This document shows positions 1-6,732 of a stretch of 12,342 nucleotides of DNA, one piece after another. The stretch's first letter is position 1. Each line of letters opens with the position of its first letter. This DNA is from an uncultured Clostridia bacterium (GTDB lineage: Bacteria > Bacillota > Clostridia > Christensenellales > Pumilibacteraceae): the NCBI GenBank assembly GCA_947589145.1, contig CANQCB010000037.1:1-12342 (forward strand). Direction: 5' to 3'. Position numbers and translations under genes: made by a program. The notes below the pieces were generated by a model that saw only the letters and a list, made by a program, of their open reading frames with translations, did no database searches and was not told where the DNA came from.

Positions 1-765
1 GGCGACATGACCAACCTCAAAGCGATAGAAGCAGGTTGCGACATAGTGGACACCGCGCTTTCTCCTCTCGGAAACGGCACGAGCCAGCCTGCGACGGAAT
101 CGCTTGTCGCAACCCTTCAAGGCACGGATTACGACACGGGCATCGATCTCAAAAAACTCAATGAACTTACCGTTTACTTCCGCACCGTCGCAGACAGACT
201 TAAAAAAGACGGATTTCTCAGTGAAAAAGTCCTTAAAGTTGATGTCAACGCGCTTATCTATCAAGTTCCCGGCGGAATGCTTTCCAACCTCATCAACCAA
301 CTCAAAGAGCAGGGAAAGAGCGAAAAACTCGAAGAAGTGCTTCAAGAAGTGCCCAAAGTCAGGGCCGATCTCGGATATCCGCCTCTCGTAACTCCGTCCA
401 GCCAGATTGTCGGCACGCAAGCCGTGCTCAACGTCATCTGCGGCGAGAGATATAAGATGGTTACGAAAGAGACAAAAGGCGTTGCAAGAGGCGAATACGG
501 TAAACTTCCTGTCGAGCCTAACAAAGAGGTTATTAAAAAGATACTCGGCGACGAAAAGCCCATTAAATACAGCCCTCACGATTTGCCGCCCGAACTCGAA
601 AAACTGCGCGACGAACTCGGAAAGTACTACGAACAGGAAGAGGACGTCCTCACTTATGCGCTTTTCCCTCAGGTTTCACAGCCTTTCTTCGAGGCGAGAT
701 ACGCGAAAAAACACGGCGTGGATATGTCCGTGTTCAACGATAAAAATCAAGTTCATCCCGTATGA
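1..765 (+). CDS. Oxaloacetate decarboxylase alpha / pyruvate carboxylase subunit B-type carboxyltransferase, 3' part
   Basis: This is the C-terminal part of a biotin-dependent carboxyltransferase of the OadA/PycB family, which moves CO2 between carboxybiotin and an oxo-acid such as oxaloacetate/pyruvate. The reading frame is open from base 1 (Gly-Asp before the first Met), and that Met lies in the middle of the family's TIM barrel, so the true start is upstream and roughly 200 residues are missing. The family stretch KAIEAGCDIVDTALSPLG followed by GTSQPATES is visible at the start, and then the helical PYC_OADA region. The protein stops at ...FNDKNQVHPV with no linker and no biotinyl domain (no MKM-type lysine), so the biotin carrier must be a separate protein, probably encoded upstream. 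Its stop overlaps the surE start by 4 bases. Family assignment is firm. Whether it is a sodium-pumping decarboxylase subunit, a pyruvate carboxylase subunit or a related transcarboxylase cannot be told from this piece. Confidence 0.9.
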   Translation, partial: GDMTNLKAIEAGCDIVDTALSPLGNGTSQPATESLVATLQGTDYDTGIDLKKLNELTVYFRTVADRLKKDGFLSEKVLKVDVNALIYQVPGGMLSNLINQLKEQGKSEKLEEVLQEVPKVRADLGYPPLVTPSSQIVGTQAVLNVICGERYKMVTKETKGVARGEYGKLPVEPNKEVIKKILGDEKPIKYSPHDLPPELEKLRDELGKYYEQEEDVLTYALFPQVSQPFFEARYAKKHGVDMSVFNDKNQVHPV

Positions 766-1502
766 GGATATTGATCACCAACGACGACGGCATAAATTCG
801 GTGGGATTGACCACTCTTGCCGACGTTTTGACAGAAGACCATGAGGTGTACGTTATTGCGCCATTATCCCAAAAATCGGCAAGCGGACACGGTATTTCCG
901 TGTATTCTCCGATAACGTACACCCGTTTATCTTCGGAGAAATATTCGCTACGCATAGCAGCGGACGGTACGCCCGCGGATTGCGTCAAACTGGCAGTTCT
1001 GTACTTTATGAAAGGCGAACTGCCCGATTTGGTTATTTCGGGTATCAACGAAGGCGCGAATATCGGCAGCGATATCATATACAGCGGAACGGTGAGCGCG
1101 GCGCTCGAGGGCGCGTACCTCGGCATTCCGTCAATAGCCGTTAGTAATATTTCGCGCGCATTCACGGAAGGGTATACCCTCGCCGCAAATATGCTCAAAG
1201 ATAATTTGGATAAATTCTTATCCGTCGGAATGCCGAGATTTTCCGCACTTAACATCAACTATCCGCCTGTGCCGCACAAGGGCATTAAGTTCGTAAAAAT
1301 GGGTATAAATCCATATTCGGACTGTTATACGGAAGTCGCGGAGCAATCGTTACTCATAAGCGGACAGCCCATGACGGTAGGTATGGAAGAGGATACCGAC
1401 GTTATACAGGTGCGCAACGGCTACGTAACCGTTTCGCCCATAACGCTGGATAGAAACGATTATGCGTTTCTCGAAAAAATGAAAAGGAATATGGAAGGGT
1501 GA
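762..1502 (+). CDS. surE: 5'/3'-nucleotidase SurE
   Basis: SurE is a cytoplasmic metal-dependent phosphatase that removes phosphate from nucleoside 5'- and 3'-monophosphates and is linked to stationary-phase survival and nucleotide salvage. The 246-residue length is normal for the family. The diagnostic N-terminus MRILITNDDG carries the metal-binding pair Asp8-Asp9. Ser39 in the PLSQKSASGHG segment and Asn96 in SGINEGANIG complete the usual metal site, and YSGTVSAALEG follows at about 107-117. The ATG lies in an ATGA overlap with the upstream stop. No good Shine-Dalgarno precedes it, so translation probably depends on reinitiation after the upstream gene. Its own stop overlaps the next start. 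Identification is secure; the preferred nucleotide is not predictable. Confidence 0.96.
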   Translation: MRILITNDDGINSVGLTTLADVLTEDHEVYVIAPLSQKSASGHGISVYSPITYTRLSSEKYSLRIAADGTPADCVKLAVLYFMKGELPDLVISGINEGANIGSDIIYSGTVSAALEGAYLGIPSIAVSNISRAFTEGYTLAANMLKDNLDKFLSVGMPRFSALNINYPPVPHKGIKFVKMGINPYSDCYTEVAEQSLLISGQPMTVGMEEDTDVIQVRNGYVTVSPITLDRNDYAFLEKMKRNMEG

Positions 1503-2713
1503 TACGCGTCGGAATTATCGGCGGCGGAGCCGCAGGGTTGACCGCGGCGGCATTTTGCGAAAACGCGCACGTAACGCTGCTGGAAAAAAACGAAAAAGCC
1601 GGCAAAAAACTTTATATAACGGGAAAGGGCAGGTGCAACGTAACAAACAATTGCGCGCTGTACGAATTTTTCCCGAAAATCGTGCACGGCGAAAAGTTTA
1701 TGATGAGCTCACTCAACGCATTTCCTCCGCCTGCGTTTATGGAGTTTCTCGGTTCGGGCGGCGTACGATTGAAAACGGAGAGGGGAAATCGAGTATTTCC
1801 CATGTCGGACAAGTCGAGCGACATTATAAAGGCTTTGGTAAACAAGGCAAAGGAAAAAGCGGAGATTTTGACGGACGTAACCGTTAAATCGATAAGCAGA
1901 GACGAAGTTTTCAAGGTAGAGACAGATCGCGGCGAATATATTTTCGATAAAATTATTATCGCCACGGGCGGCGTGAGTTATAAGGCGACGGGTAGCACGG
2001 GCGACGGGTATAAATTCGCGAAGGTTTTCGGACATAAAATTATCACCCCCGTTCCTGCGCTGTGCGCTATCGACTTAATAAGCGACGTAAAGCTCCTCGA
2101 AGGATTGTCTCTTCGAAATGTGCGCGCAAGCGTAACTCTCTGCGGAAAGACCTTTTCCGAGTTCGGAGAAATGCTGTTCACGGACAAAGGAGTAAGCGGT
2201 CCGATAATACTTACGCTCGGCAGTTATATAAACAGATATCCGCTGAAAGGAGAAAAAATATATATCGACTTCAAACCGGCGCTTGCTCCGAACACGCTCG
2301 ACGAACGATTGATCTCCGATTTCGGCGAAATGCCGAACAAAGACCTTTCGAATATTCTGACGAATTTGCTTCCGTCCGCGATTATTCCGTACGTTCTTGC
2401 GCAAAGCGGAATAAACCCGCGGACCAAGGGACATTCGGTCACTCGCGAGCAGAGATACGCTTTGGGCTTTTCCGTGAAAAATCTCGCGTTTGCGATAAAA
2501 GGGCTTGCCGACATAGACACCGCGGTGATTACTTCGGGAGGAGTTGATTTGAAAGAAGTCAACCCAAAAACAATGGAAAGCAAGCTTTGCGAGGGTCTAT
2601 ATTTTGCAGGAGAAGTGCTTGACATAGACGCTCTTACGGGCGGATTTAATATACAATGCGCCGCGGCGACGGGTAGAGCCGCCGGCATAGCGGCAAGCGG
2701 AGGAACAAAATGA
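1499..2713 (+). CDS. NAD(P)/FAD-dependent oxidoreductase, BaiN/HI0933 family
   Basis: This is a 404-residue flavoprotein of the HI0933/BaiN family. It has an N-terminal dinucleotide-binding fold with GGGAAG at residues 8-13 and an acidic residue at the end of strand 2 (LLEK, 27-30). The family signature TGKGRCNVTN is at 41-50. The C-terminal FAD-contacting segment FAGEVLD...GGFN spans about 369-384. Members of this family are widespread; one (BaiN) has been tied to bile-acid reduction in a gut clostridium, but most have no proven substrate, so I give no symbol. The start is a GTG at 1499 inside a GTGA overlap with the surE stop, with AAAGGA about ten bases upstream. It is cytoplasmic, with no signal peptide. 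The family is certain; the substrate is unknown. Confidence 0.93.
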   Translation: MIRVGIIGGGAAGLTAAAFCENAHVTLLEKNEKAGKKLYITGKGRCNVTNNCALYEFFPKIVHGEKFMMSSLNAFPPPAFMEFLGSGGVRLKTERGNRVFPMSDKSSDIIKALVNKAKEKAEILTDVTVKSISRDEVFKVETDRGEYIFDKIIIATGGVSYKATGSTGDGYKFAKVFGHKIITPVPALCAIDLISDVKLLEGLSLRNVRASVTLCGKTFSEFGEMLFTDKGVSGPIILTLGSYINRYPLKGEKIYIDFKPALAPNTLDERLISDFGEMPNKDLSNILTNLLPSAIIPYVLAQSGINPRTKGHSVTREQRYALGFSVKNLAFAIKGLADIDTAVITSGGVDLKEVNPKTMESKLCEGLYFAGEVLDIDALTGGFNIQCAAATGRAAGIAASGGTK

Positions 2714-3066
2714 CGGTATACGCAATCAGAGGCGCGATAACGATAGACTCGAACACGACGGAAGAAATTGAAAAAAAGTCGGTGCAACTTATTCGTGAAA
2801 TTGCGGATAAAAACAAGGATATTCAAAGCGTGGTAAGCATAATAGTATCCACCACGGACGACATAACCGCCGCATATCCGGCAAAAGCGATAAGGGAATC
2901 GGGTATACTTTCCGCGCCCGTGTTCTCCTGCAAAGAACCGAGTATCGACGGCGCGTTGCCGCTGTGCATTCGCGTGCTCGTAACCGTGTGTTCGGAAAAT
3001 GCGACGGCAAAGCACGTTTATCTCGGCAAAGCGAAAATACTCAGAAAGGATCTTTTCAATGACTAA
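2710..3066 (+). CDS. aroH: Chorismate mutase, monofunctional AroH type
   Basis: This enzyme converts chorismate to prephenate, the first step toward phenylalanine and tyrosine. It is 118 residues long and belongs to the trimeric Bacillus AroH class rather than the all-helical AroQ class. Aligned by eye to B. subtilis AroH, the active-site residues are kept: Arg7 (AIRGAI), Arg62 (AIRESG), Glu76 two residues after Cys74, Arg88 in CIRV, Tyr104 in HVYL, and the C-terminal LRKDL motif. The loop between Cys74 and Glu76 is one residue shorter than in the Bacillus enzyme (Cys75/Glu78). GGAGGA at 2699-2704 sits five bases before the ATG, which overlaps the upstream stop as ATGA. The protein ends eight bases into cmk. 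The neighbours are not aromatic amino-acid genes, but this location beside cmk fits the gene order seen in clostridia. Confidence 0.93.
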   Translation: MTVYAIRGAITIDSNTTEEIEKKSVQLIREIADKNKDIQSVVSIIVSTTDDITAAYPAKAIRESGILSAPVFSCKEPSIDGALPLCIRVLVTVCSENATAKHVYLGKAKILRKDLFND

Positions 3067-3733
3067 GCATTATAACGTCGCGCTTGACGGACCGTCGGGC
3101 GCAGGAAAAAGCACGATTGCAAAATTACTTTCGAGTCGGCTTAAAATCATGTATCTCGATACGGGCGCGCTTTACCGCGCCGTCGGACTGAAAGCGTTTC
3201 GCGACGGTTGGAAAGAGGACGATTCCGCCGTTGCGGAATTGATAAAATCGGTAAGCATATCCGTCAAATATGACGAAGAAACGGGCAAACAGCTCGTGTT
3301 TCTGGACGGAGAGAACGTTTCGGAGGAAATTCGGCGCGATTTCGTGTCGGGCTACGGCAGCCGTTTTTCGGCATTGCCCTCCGTCCGCGCGGCGCTTCTC
3401 GATTTGCAAAGGCATATTGCCAAAGAATATTCGTCCGTACTCGACGGCAGGGATATAGGAACTTTCGTATTGCCGAACGCAGAGTTCAAATTCTTCCTCA
3501 CCGCCTCGGTAGACGTCCGCGCCAAAAGGAGATACGACGAACTTATAGCGCGCGGACAAGAAGCGGACTTGGAAAAGGTGAGAGCGGACATCGAAGCGCG
3601 AGATTATCGTGACATGAACAGGGCGGTCGCGCCGCTCAAAAAAGCGGATGACGCCGTCGTTATAGATTCAAGCGAATTGTCCGTGGAAGAAGTCGCGGAT
3701 AAAATGTTGAAAATAATAAACGGAGCGGAATAA
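3059..3733 (+). CDS. cmk: (d)CMP kinase
   Basis: Cytidylate kinase transfers phosphate from ATP to CMP or dCMP for nucleotide and phospholipid precursor supply. With the start at 3059 the protein has 224 residues, the usual length. It begins MTKHYNVALDGPSGAGKST, with the P-loop at residues 11-18. The CMP-binding segment YLDTGALYRAV is at 32-42 and the DGRDIGT motif at 129-135. The C-terminal RDYRDMNRAVAPLKKADDAV at 181-200 is typical of Cmk. An upstream in-frame ATG at 2999 would add 20 residues read through the aroH end and absent from the family, so it was not used. AGAAAGGA stands about eight bases before the chosen ATG. The gene overlaps aroH by 8 bases and is followed 18 bases later by plsC, which fits the common link of CDP-nucleotide and phospholipid synthesis. 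Confidence 0.96.
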   Translation: MTKHYNVALDGPSGAGKSTIAKLLSSRLKIMYLDTGALYRAVGLKAFRDGWKEDDSAVAELIKSVSISVKYDEETGKQLVFLDGENVSEEIRRDFVSGYGSRFSALPSVRAALLDLQRHIAKEYSSVLDGRDIGTFVLPNAEFKFFLTASVDVRAKRRYDELIARGQEADLEKVRADIEARDYRDMNRAVAPLKKADDAVVIDSSELSVEEVADKMLKIINGAE

Positions 3734-3751
3734 CGTTACGGGAAAGGAATT

Positions 3752-4531
3752 ATGTCCGAGCTGAAAGAGAAATACAGAAAATATATCGACAAAAAAGTCA
3801 ACTATCGCGCTTGGTGGCGTTTTTTGTATGCGATTTTCGGCTGGTTTTTCAAAATACTTTTTCCCGGGCGTGCGCTCGGCGTGGAGAATCTTCCCACCGA
3901 TTCGGGATATATTTTGGCGTTTAATCACCGAAGCAGCCTCGATATCCCGGTGAGTTTTCTTGCCGTTCCGGGGTTTTTCCATTTTGTGTCGAAAGAGGAA
4001 TATTATAATCACGCCTTTTTCCGTTGGCTTTTTCCGAAATTCGGAGTTATTGCGATAGACCGCGAAAAGCCGGATTTGTCCACTTTGCGAAAGATTTCCG
4101 CGGTCTTGAAAAAGGGCGAGGTCGTGGGCATTTTCCCAGAAGGTACGCGAAACCGCGACGAGGACGCGGATATGCTCCGTTTCAAAAACGGCACGGCTCT
4201 TTTCGCGTTGCAGTCCAAAGTACCCGTATTGCCCGTTTATTCGTACAAAAAGCCGAGAATATTCCACAAAAATTATCTCTATATAGGTAAACCCGTGGAC
4301 GTGAGCAAATACAGCGGTCCGGTAAACGCGGAAAAGGTCGAGCAATACGCCAACGACATAAGACAAGGAATAGAAGAGGCAAAAACTCATCTGCAAGAGG
4401 TCATGAATGCAAAAGCCTTCCGAAAAGAAAGGAAAGCGGAAAAGAAGCGAATGCGCGAGGCGAAAAAAATTGCCAAAGCGGCGGCAAAGGCGGCGGCAAA
4501 AGCGCTTGCCGAGAATAAGGCGTCAAAATGA
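3752..4531 (+). CDS. plsC: 1-acyl-sn-glycerol-3-phosphate acyltransferase (PlsC/LPLAT family) with Lys/Ala-rich tail
   Basis: This is a 259-residue membrane-associated acyltransferase that most likely acylates lysophosphatidic acid to phosphatidic acid. The catalytic H(X4)D motif is NHRSSLD with His59 and Asp64. The glycerophosphate-binding FPEGTR is at 128-133, and the hydrophobic motif VPVLPVY at 157-163. A hydrophobic aromatic stretch at about 20-37 can anchor the protein in the membrane. Residues from about 215 to the end form a highly charged tail rich in Lys, Ala, Glu and Arg, ending in AAAK repeats. This extends beyond the core family domain and is probably helical or coiled. GGAAAGGA lies just before the ATG. 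The gene is 18 bases after cmk and overlaps ispH-rpsA by 4 bases. The acyl donor (ACP or CoA) and exact acceptor are not visible from sequence. Confidence 0.92.
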   Translation: MSELKEKYRKYIDKKVNYRAWWRFLYAIFGWFFKILFPGRALGVENLPTDSGYILAFNHRSSLDIPVSFLAVPGFFHFVSKEEYYNHAFFRWLFPKFGVIAIDREKPDLSTLRKISAVLKKGEVVGIFPEGTRNRDEDADMLRFKNGTALFALQSKVPVLPVYSYKKPRIFHKNYLYIGKPVDVSKYSGPVNAEKVEQYANDIRQGIEEAKTHLQEVMNAKAFRKERKAEKKRMREAKKIAKAAAKAAAKALAENKASK

Positions 4532-6570
4532 TAATACGCGCAAAAAATCTCGGATTTTGTTTCGGAGTAAAACGCTCCTTGGCTTTTACCGAAAAAAATT
4601 ATCCCGAACCCATCTATACTTTCGGTGAGTTGATACACAATTCGCGAATTGTCGAATCTTTGAAAAACAAAGGAATCGTGGCAATCGACGACATTTCCGA
4701 AGCGGACGGCGGCACCGTTATAATTCGTTCGCACGGAGCGCCCGTCGAAGTTCTCGGGCTTGCGAAAGAGAGGGGATTGAACGTTGTCGACGCGACCTGT
4801 CCTTTCGTAACGAAAATTCGAAATATCGTCGCCGAAAAATATGCCGAAGGATACAAGATCGCCATATTCGGAATGGCGAATCATCCCGAAGTCGTGGGTA
4901 TAAATTCCATATGCGATTACACCGCCTTTGTTTTCGACGAAACGTTTCCCGAGGAGCTTTACGAAGAGTCAAAAGTATGCATAGTGGCTCAAACCACATC
5001 TTCTGCCGAAAAATTCAAAAATATAATCAATAAAATTGAAAAAGATAGATTAAAAACAGTTGAAATATTCGACACAATTTGTTATACTACCAAAGAGCGT
5101 CAGGCGGAAGCGGAAGAACTGTCGAAAAAGTGCGACGTGATCCTCGTCATCGGCGATTCAAACAGTTCCAATACTCGGAAACTGAAATATATTTGCGAAA
5201 GAAATTGCAAAACGTTTTTGGTCAAGAGTGCGAACGATCTTAAAAACATACAAATTAAAGTCGGCGAAAAAATCGGAATAGTCGCCGGCGCGTCGACTCC
5301 GACCGAGTCGATAACGGAGGTAATTCATTACATGGAAAGCAACTACACCGACGCGAAGAACGAAGAGTTCCTGCAAGCGGTAGACGCCGTTGAAACAAAC
5401 GGTAAACTCGTTTTGCGTGAAGGCAAACGAATGAAGGTCAAGGTTACTTATGCCGACGAGAAAGGCATAACCGTAAACTTTGGCATGAAAATCGACGGTC
5501 GCATATCGGCAGAAGAAGCGACGCTCGACGGATCGTATAATCCCGCCGACTATCCGCAGGGTACGGAACTTGATGTAATCTTGCTCAGTGCGAAAGCGGA
5601 GGACGGCGTATATCCTTTTTCGAAGAAACAGGTGGACAAGATTAAAGAGGGCGACAAGGTTGTCGACTCCATTCGTAACGGAGAGGAATTCGCGCTCGTC
5701 GTAGACCGCGATACCAAAGGCGGATTGCTCGGCAAAATCGGCACGTACACCGTATTTATACCCGCGTCCCAGATAAAAGAGAGATATATTCATGATCTCA
5801 AACCGTATATAGGAAAAACGCTCAGACTGACCTGTCTCGAAATCGACGACGCCAAGCGCAGAATAGTCGCAAGCCAAAAGGTTATACTCGAAGCAGAACG
5901 TAAGGAAAAAGAGGAGATCTTCTGGACAAACGTCGTTCCCGGCGTAGTCGTAAGCGGCAAAGTAAAGAGCATTTCCAAGTTCGGCGCGTTTGTAAGCGTA
6001 GACGGCGTGGATTGCCTTGTGCATATAACCGATATTTCCTGGACGAAATTCAAGTCCATCGAAGATATTCTCAAAGTCGGCAAAAAATATGAGTTTGCAG
6101 TGCTCAAAGCGGACAGAGAAAAGGGCAAAGTTTCCCTCGGTTATAAACAACTTCAAAAGCATCCTTTCGACGTCGCTATCGAAAATCACCCCGTAGGATC
6201 GACTTTTGTCGGCAAGATCACTTCGCTTATGCCTTTCGGCGCGTTCGTCGAGGTTGAACCCGGCGTGGAAGGTCTTGTCCATGTCTCCGAAGCGTCCAAT
6301 ACTTACGTAAAGAATATAAACGATATATTCAAGGTAGGCGACGAAATCGAAGTTAAGGTGCTTGCAGTCGATTCTTCGGAGAAGAAGATAACGCTCAGCG
6401 CAAAGGCATGCCTGCCCGAAGTTCCTGAGGAAGCGCATAAAACGGAGAGAAAGGATAAGACTCGCGCTCCCAAGAAAAATGACGTTCAAAAGGAAGAAGC
6501 GGAATGGAGTGAGAACGCAGGCAACAATCCTTTTGCGGATTTGCTCAAAGATATCGAAGTTAAAAAATAA
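4528..6570 (+). CDS. ispH-rpsA: Fusion of IspH (HMBPP reductase) and ribosomal protein S1
   Basis: This is a 680-residue two-part protein. Residues 1 to about 267 are 4-hydroxy-3-methylbut-2-enyl diphosphate reductase, the last step of the MEP isoprenoid pathway. The three Fe-S cluster cysteines are Cys11 (FCFGV), Cys91 (DATCPF) and Cys185 (DTICYTT). Substrate-site residues His37, His69, His119-Pro-Glu121, the SNSSNT loop at 211-216 and Ser256 in GASTPTES are also present. Residues from about 292 to 625 hold four S1 RNA-binding repeats, at about 292-356 (divergent), 376-450, 469-539 and 554-625. The last two carry the clear FGAFV and LVH signatures. A charged tail ends in NPFADLLKDIE. The fusion is known in Clostridia and is intact here, with no frameshift. 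The ATG overlaps the plsC stop as ATGA, with AAGG seven bases before it. Internal signals could give a separate S1 protein (see the promoter at 5060-5088 and the start at 5332). Confidence 0.95.
   Translation: MIIRAKNLGFCFGVKRSLAFTEKNYPEPIYTFGELIHNSRIVESLKNKGIVAIDDISEADGGTVIIRSHGAPVEVLGLAKERGLNVVDATCPFVTKIRNIVAEKYAEGYKIAIFGMANHPEVVGINSICDYTAFVFDETFPEELYEESKVCIVAQTTSSAEKFKNIINKIEKDRLKTVEIFDTICYTTKERQAEAEELSKKCDVILVIGDSNSSNTRKLKYICERNCKTFLVKSANDLKNIQIKVGEKIGIVAGASTPTESITEVIHYMESNYTDAKNEEFLQAVDAVETNGKLVLREGKRMKVKVTYADEKGITVNFGMKIDGRISAEEATLDGSYNPADYPQGTELDVILLSAKAEDGVYPFSKKQVDKIKEGDKVVDSIRNGEEFALVVDRDTKGGLLGKIGTYTVFIPASQIKERYIHDLKPYIGKTLRLTCLEIDDAKRRIVASQKVILEAERKEKEEIFWTNVVPGVVVSGKVKSISKFGAFVSVDGVDCLVHITDISWTKFKSIEDILKVGKKYEFAVLKADREKGKVSLGYKQLQKHPFDVAIENHPVGSTFVGKITSLMPFGAFVEVEPGVEGLVHVSEASNTYVKNINDIFKVGDEIEVKVLAVDSSEKKITLSAKACLPEVPEEAHKTERKDKTRAPKKNDVQKEEAEWSENAGNNPFADLLKDIEVKK
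5060..5088 (+). promoter_or_regulatory. Predicted internal housekeeping promoter inside ispH
   Basis: TTGAAA at 5060-5065 and TATACT at 5083-5088 are separated by exactly 17 bases; each hexamer matches the consensus at five of six positions. The 70 bases from 5011 to 5080 contain only 12 G or C, in a gene that is otherwise near balanced, and the A-runs just upstream resemble an UP element. A transcript starting near 5095 would carry the 3' end of ispH and all of the S1 part. The match is direct from sequence; activity is inferred. Confidence 0.5.
5316..6570 (+). other. Possible internal translation start giving stand-alone S1 protein
   Basis: GGAGG at 5316-5320 (context ACGGAGGTAA, almost the same as the purB ribosome site) precedes an in-frame ATG at 5332, Met269 of the fusion, with an 11-base spacer. 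Met269 follows directly after the last conserved IspH residues (GASTPTES...VIHY). A protein from here would have 412 residues and contain all four S1 repeats, close to the length of free S1-like proteins in Gram-positive bacteria. The spacer is slightly long. Together with the promoter 240 bases upstream this suggests that S1 can be made without IspH. It is inferred, not proven. Confidence 0.4.
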
Positions 6571-6585
6571 TAAAAGTAAAATTCG

Positions 6586-6625
6586 AAAGACTTCGTCGGA
6601 AAAGCGGCGAAGTCTTTTCATTTTG
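6586..6625 (+). terminator. Intrinsic terminator after ispH-rpsA
   Basis: AAAGACTTCG (6586-6595) pairs perfectly with CGAAGTCTTT (6608-6617). The stem can extend through T-G, C-G and G-C pairs to leave a GAAAAG loop. The 3' arm runs into TTTTCATTTT. It lies 15 bases after the ispH-rpsA stop and closes the first operon. Confidence 0.85.
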
Positions 6626-6646
6626 AACGCATTTTTTGTTTTTCTC

Positions 6647-6675
6647 TTTACAAAACCGAAGCGTTGGTGTATAAT
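6647..6675 (+). promoter_or_regulatory. Predicted sigma-A type promoter of the dipeptidase-purB-CDF operon
   Basis: TTTACA (6647-6652) and a perfect TATAAT (6670-6675) are spaced by exactly 17 bases, directly after the terminator of the previous operon. Transcription should begin at about 6682, giving a leader of roughly 50 bases before the ATG at 6733. This rules out the upstream TTG at 6664 as a start, because it lies inside the promoter. Confidence 0.8.
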
Positions 6676-6732
6676 TATTCAAGTCGGAAACAAGAATCAC
6701 CAAACGTCCGTCGTCTGCGTAAATTGTCATAT

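Noticed and set aside
829..856. TTGACA inside surE as an internal promoter
   Set aside because: Only a weak TACGTT at 15 bases follows, so there is no credible -10.
2619..2624. TTGACA inside the flavoprotein gene as an internal promoter
   Set aside because: No -10 element stands at 16-18 bases; the nearest TAATAT is 22 bases away.
2224..3015. Long - strand open frame opposite the flavoprotein and aroH
   Set aside because: It runs across two real genes, has no motif and has no upstream signals.
2999..3058. Upstream start for cmk
   Set aside because: It would add 20 residues read from aroH coding sequence that are not part of the Cmk family. The ATG at 3059 has a good ribosome site.
5158..6621. 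Open reading frame of 487 codons on the - strand opposite the S1 part
   Set aside because: It is the mirror of a well-supported gene. Its Phe/Tyr/Arg-rich composition is what reverse-reading Glu/Lys/Val codons produces, and there is no recognisable domain or ribosome site.
6664..6732. TTG start for the dipeptidase
   Set aside because: The codon lies between the -35 and -10 elements, upstream of the predicted transcript start, and the added residues show no family resemblance.
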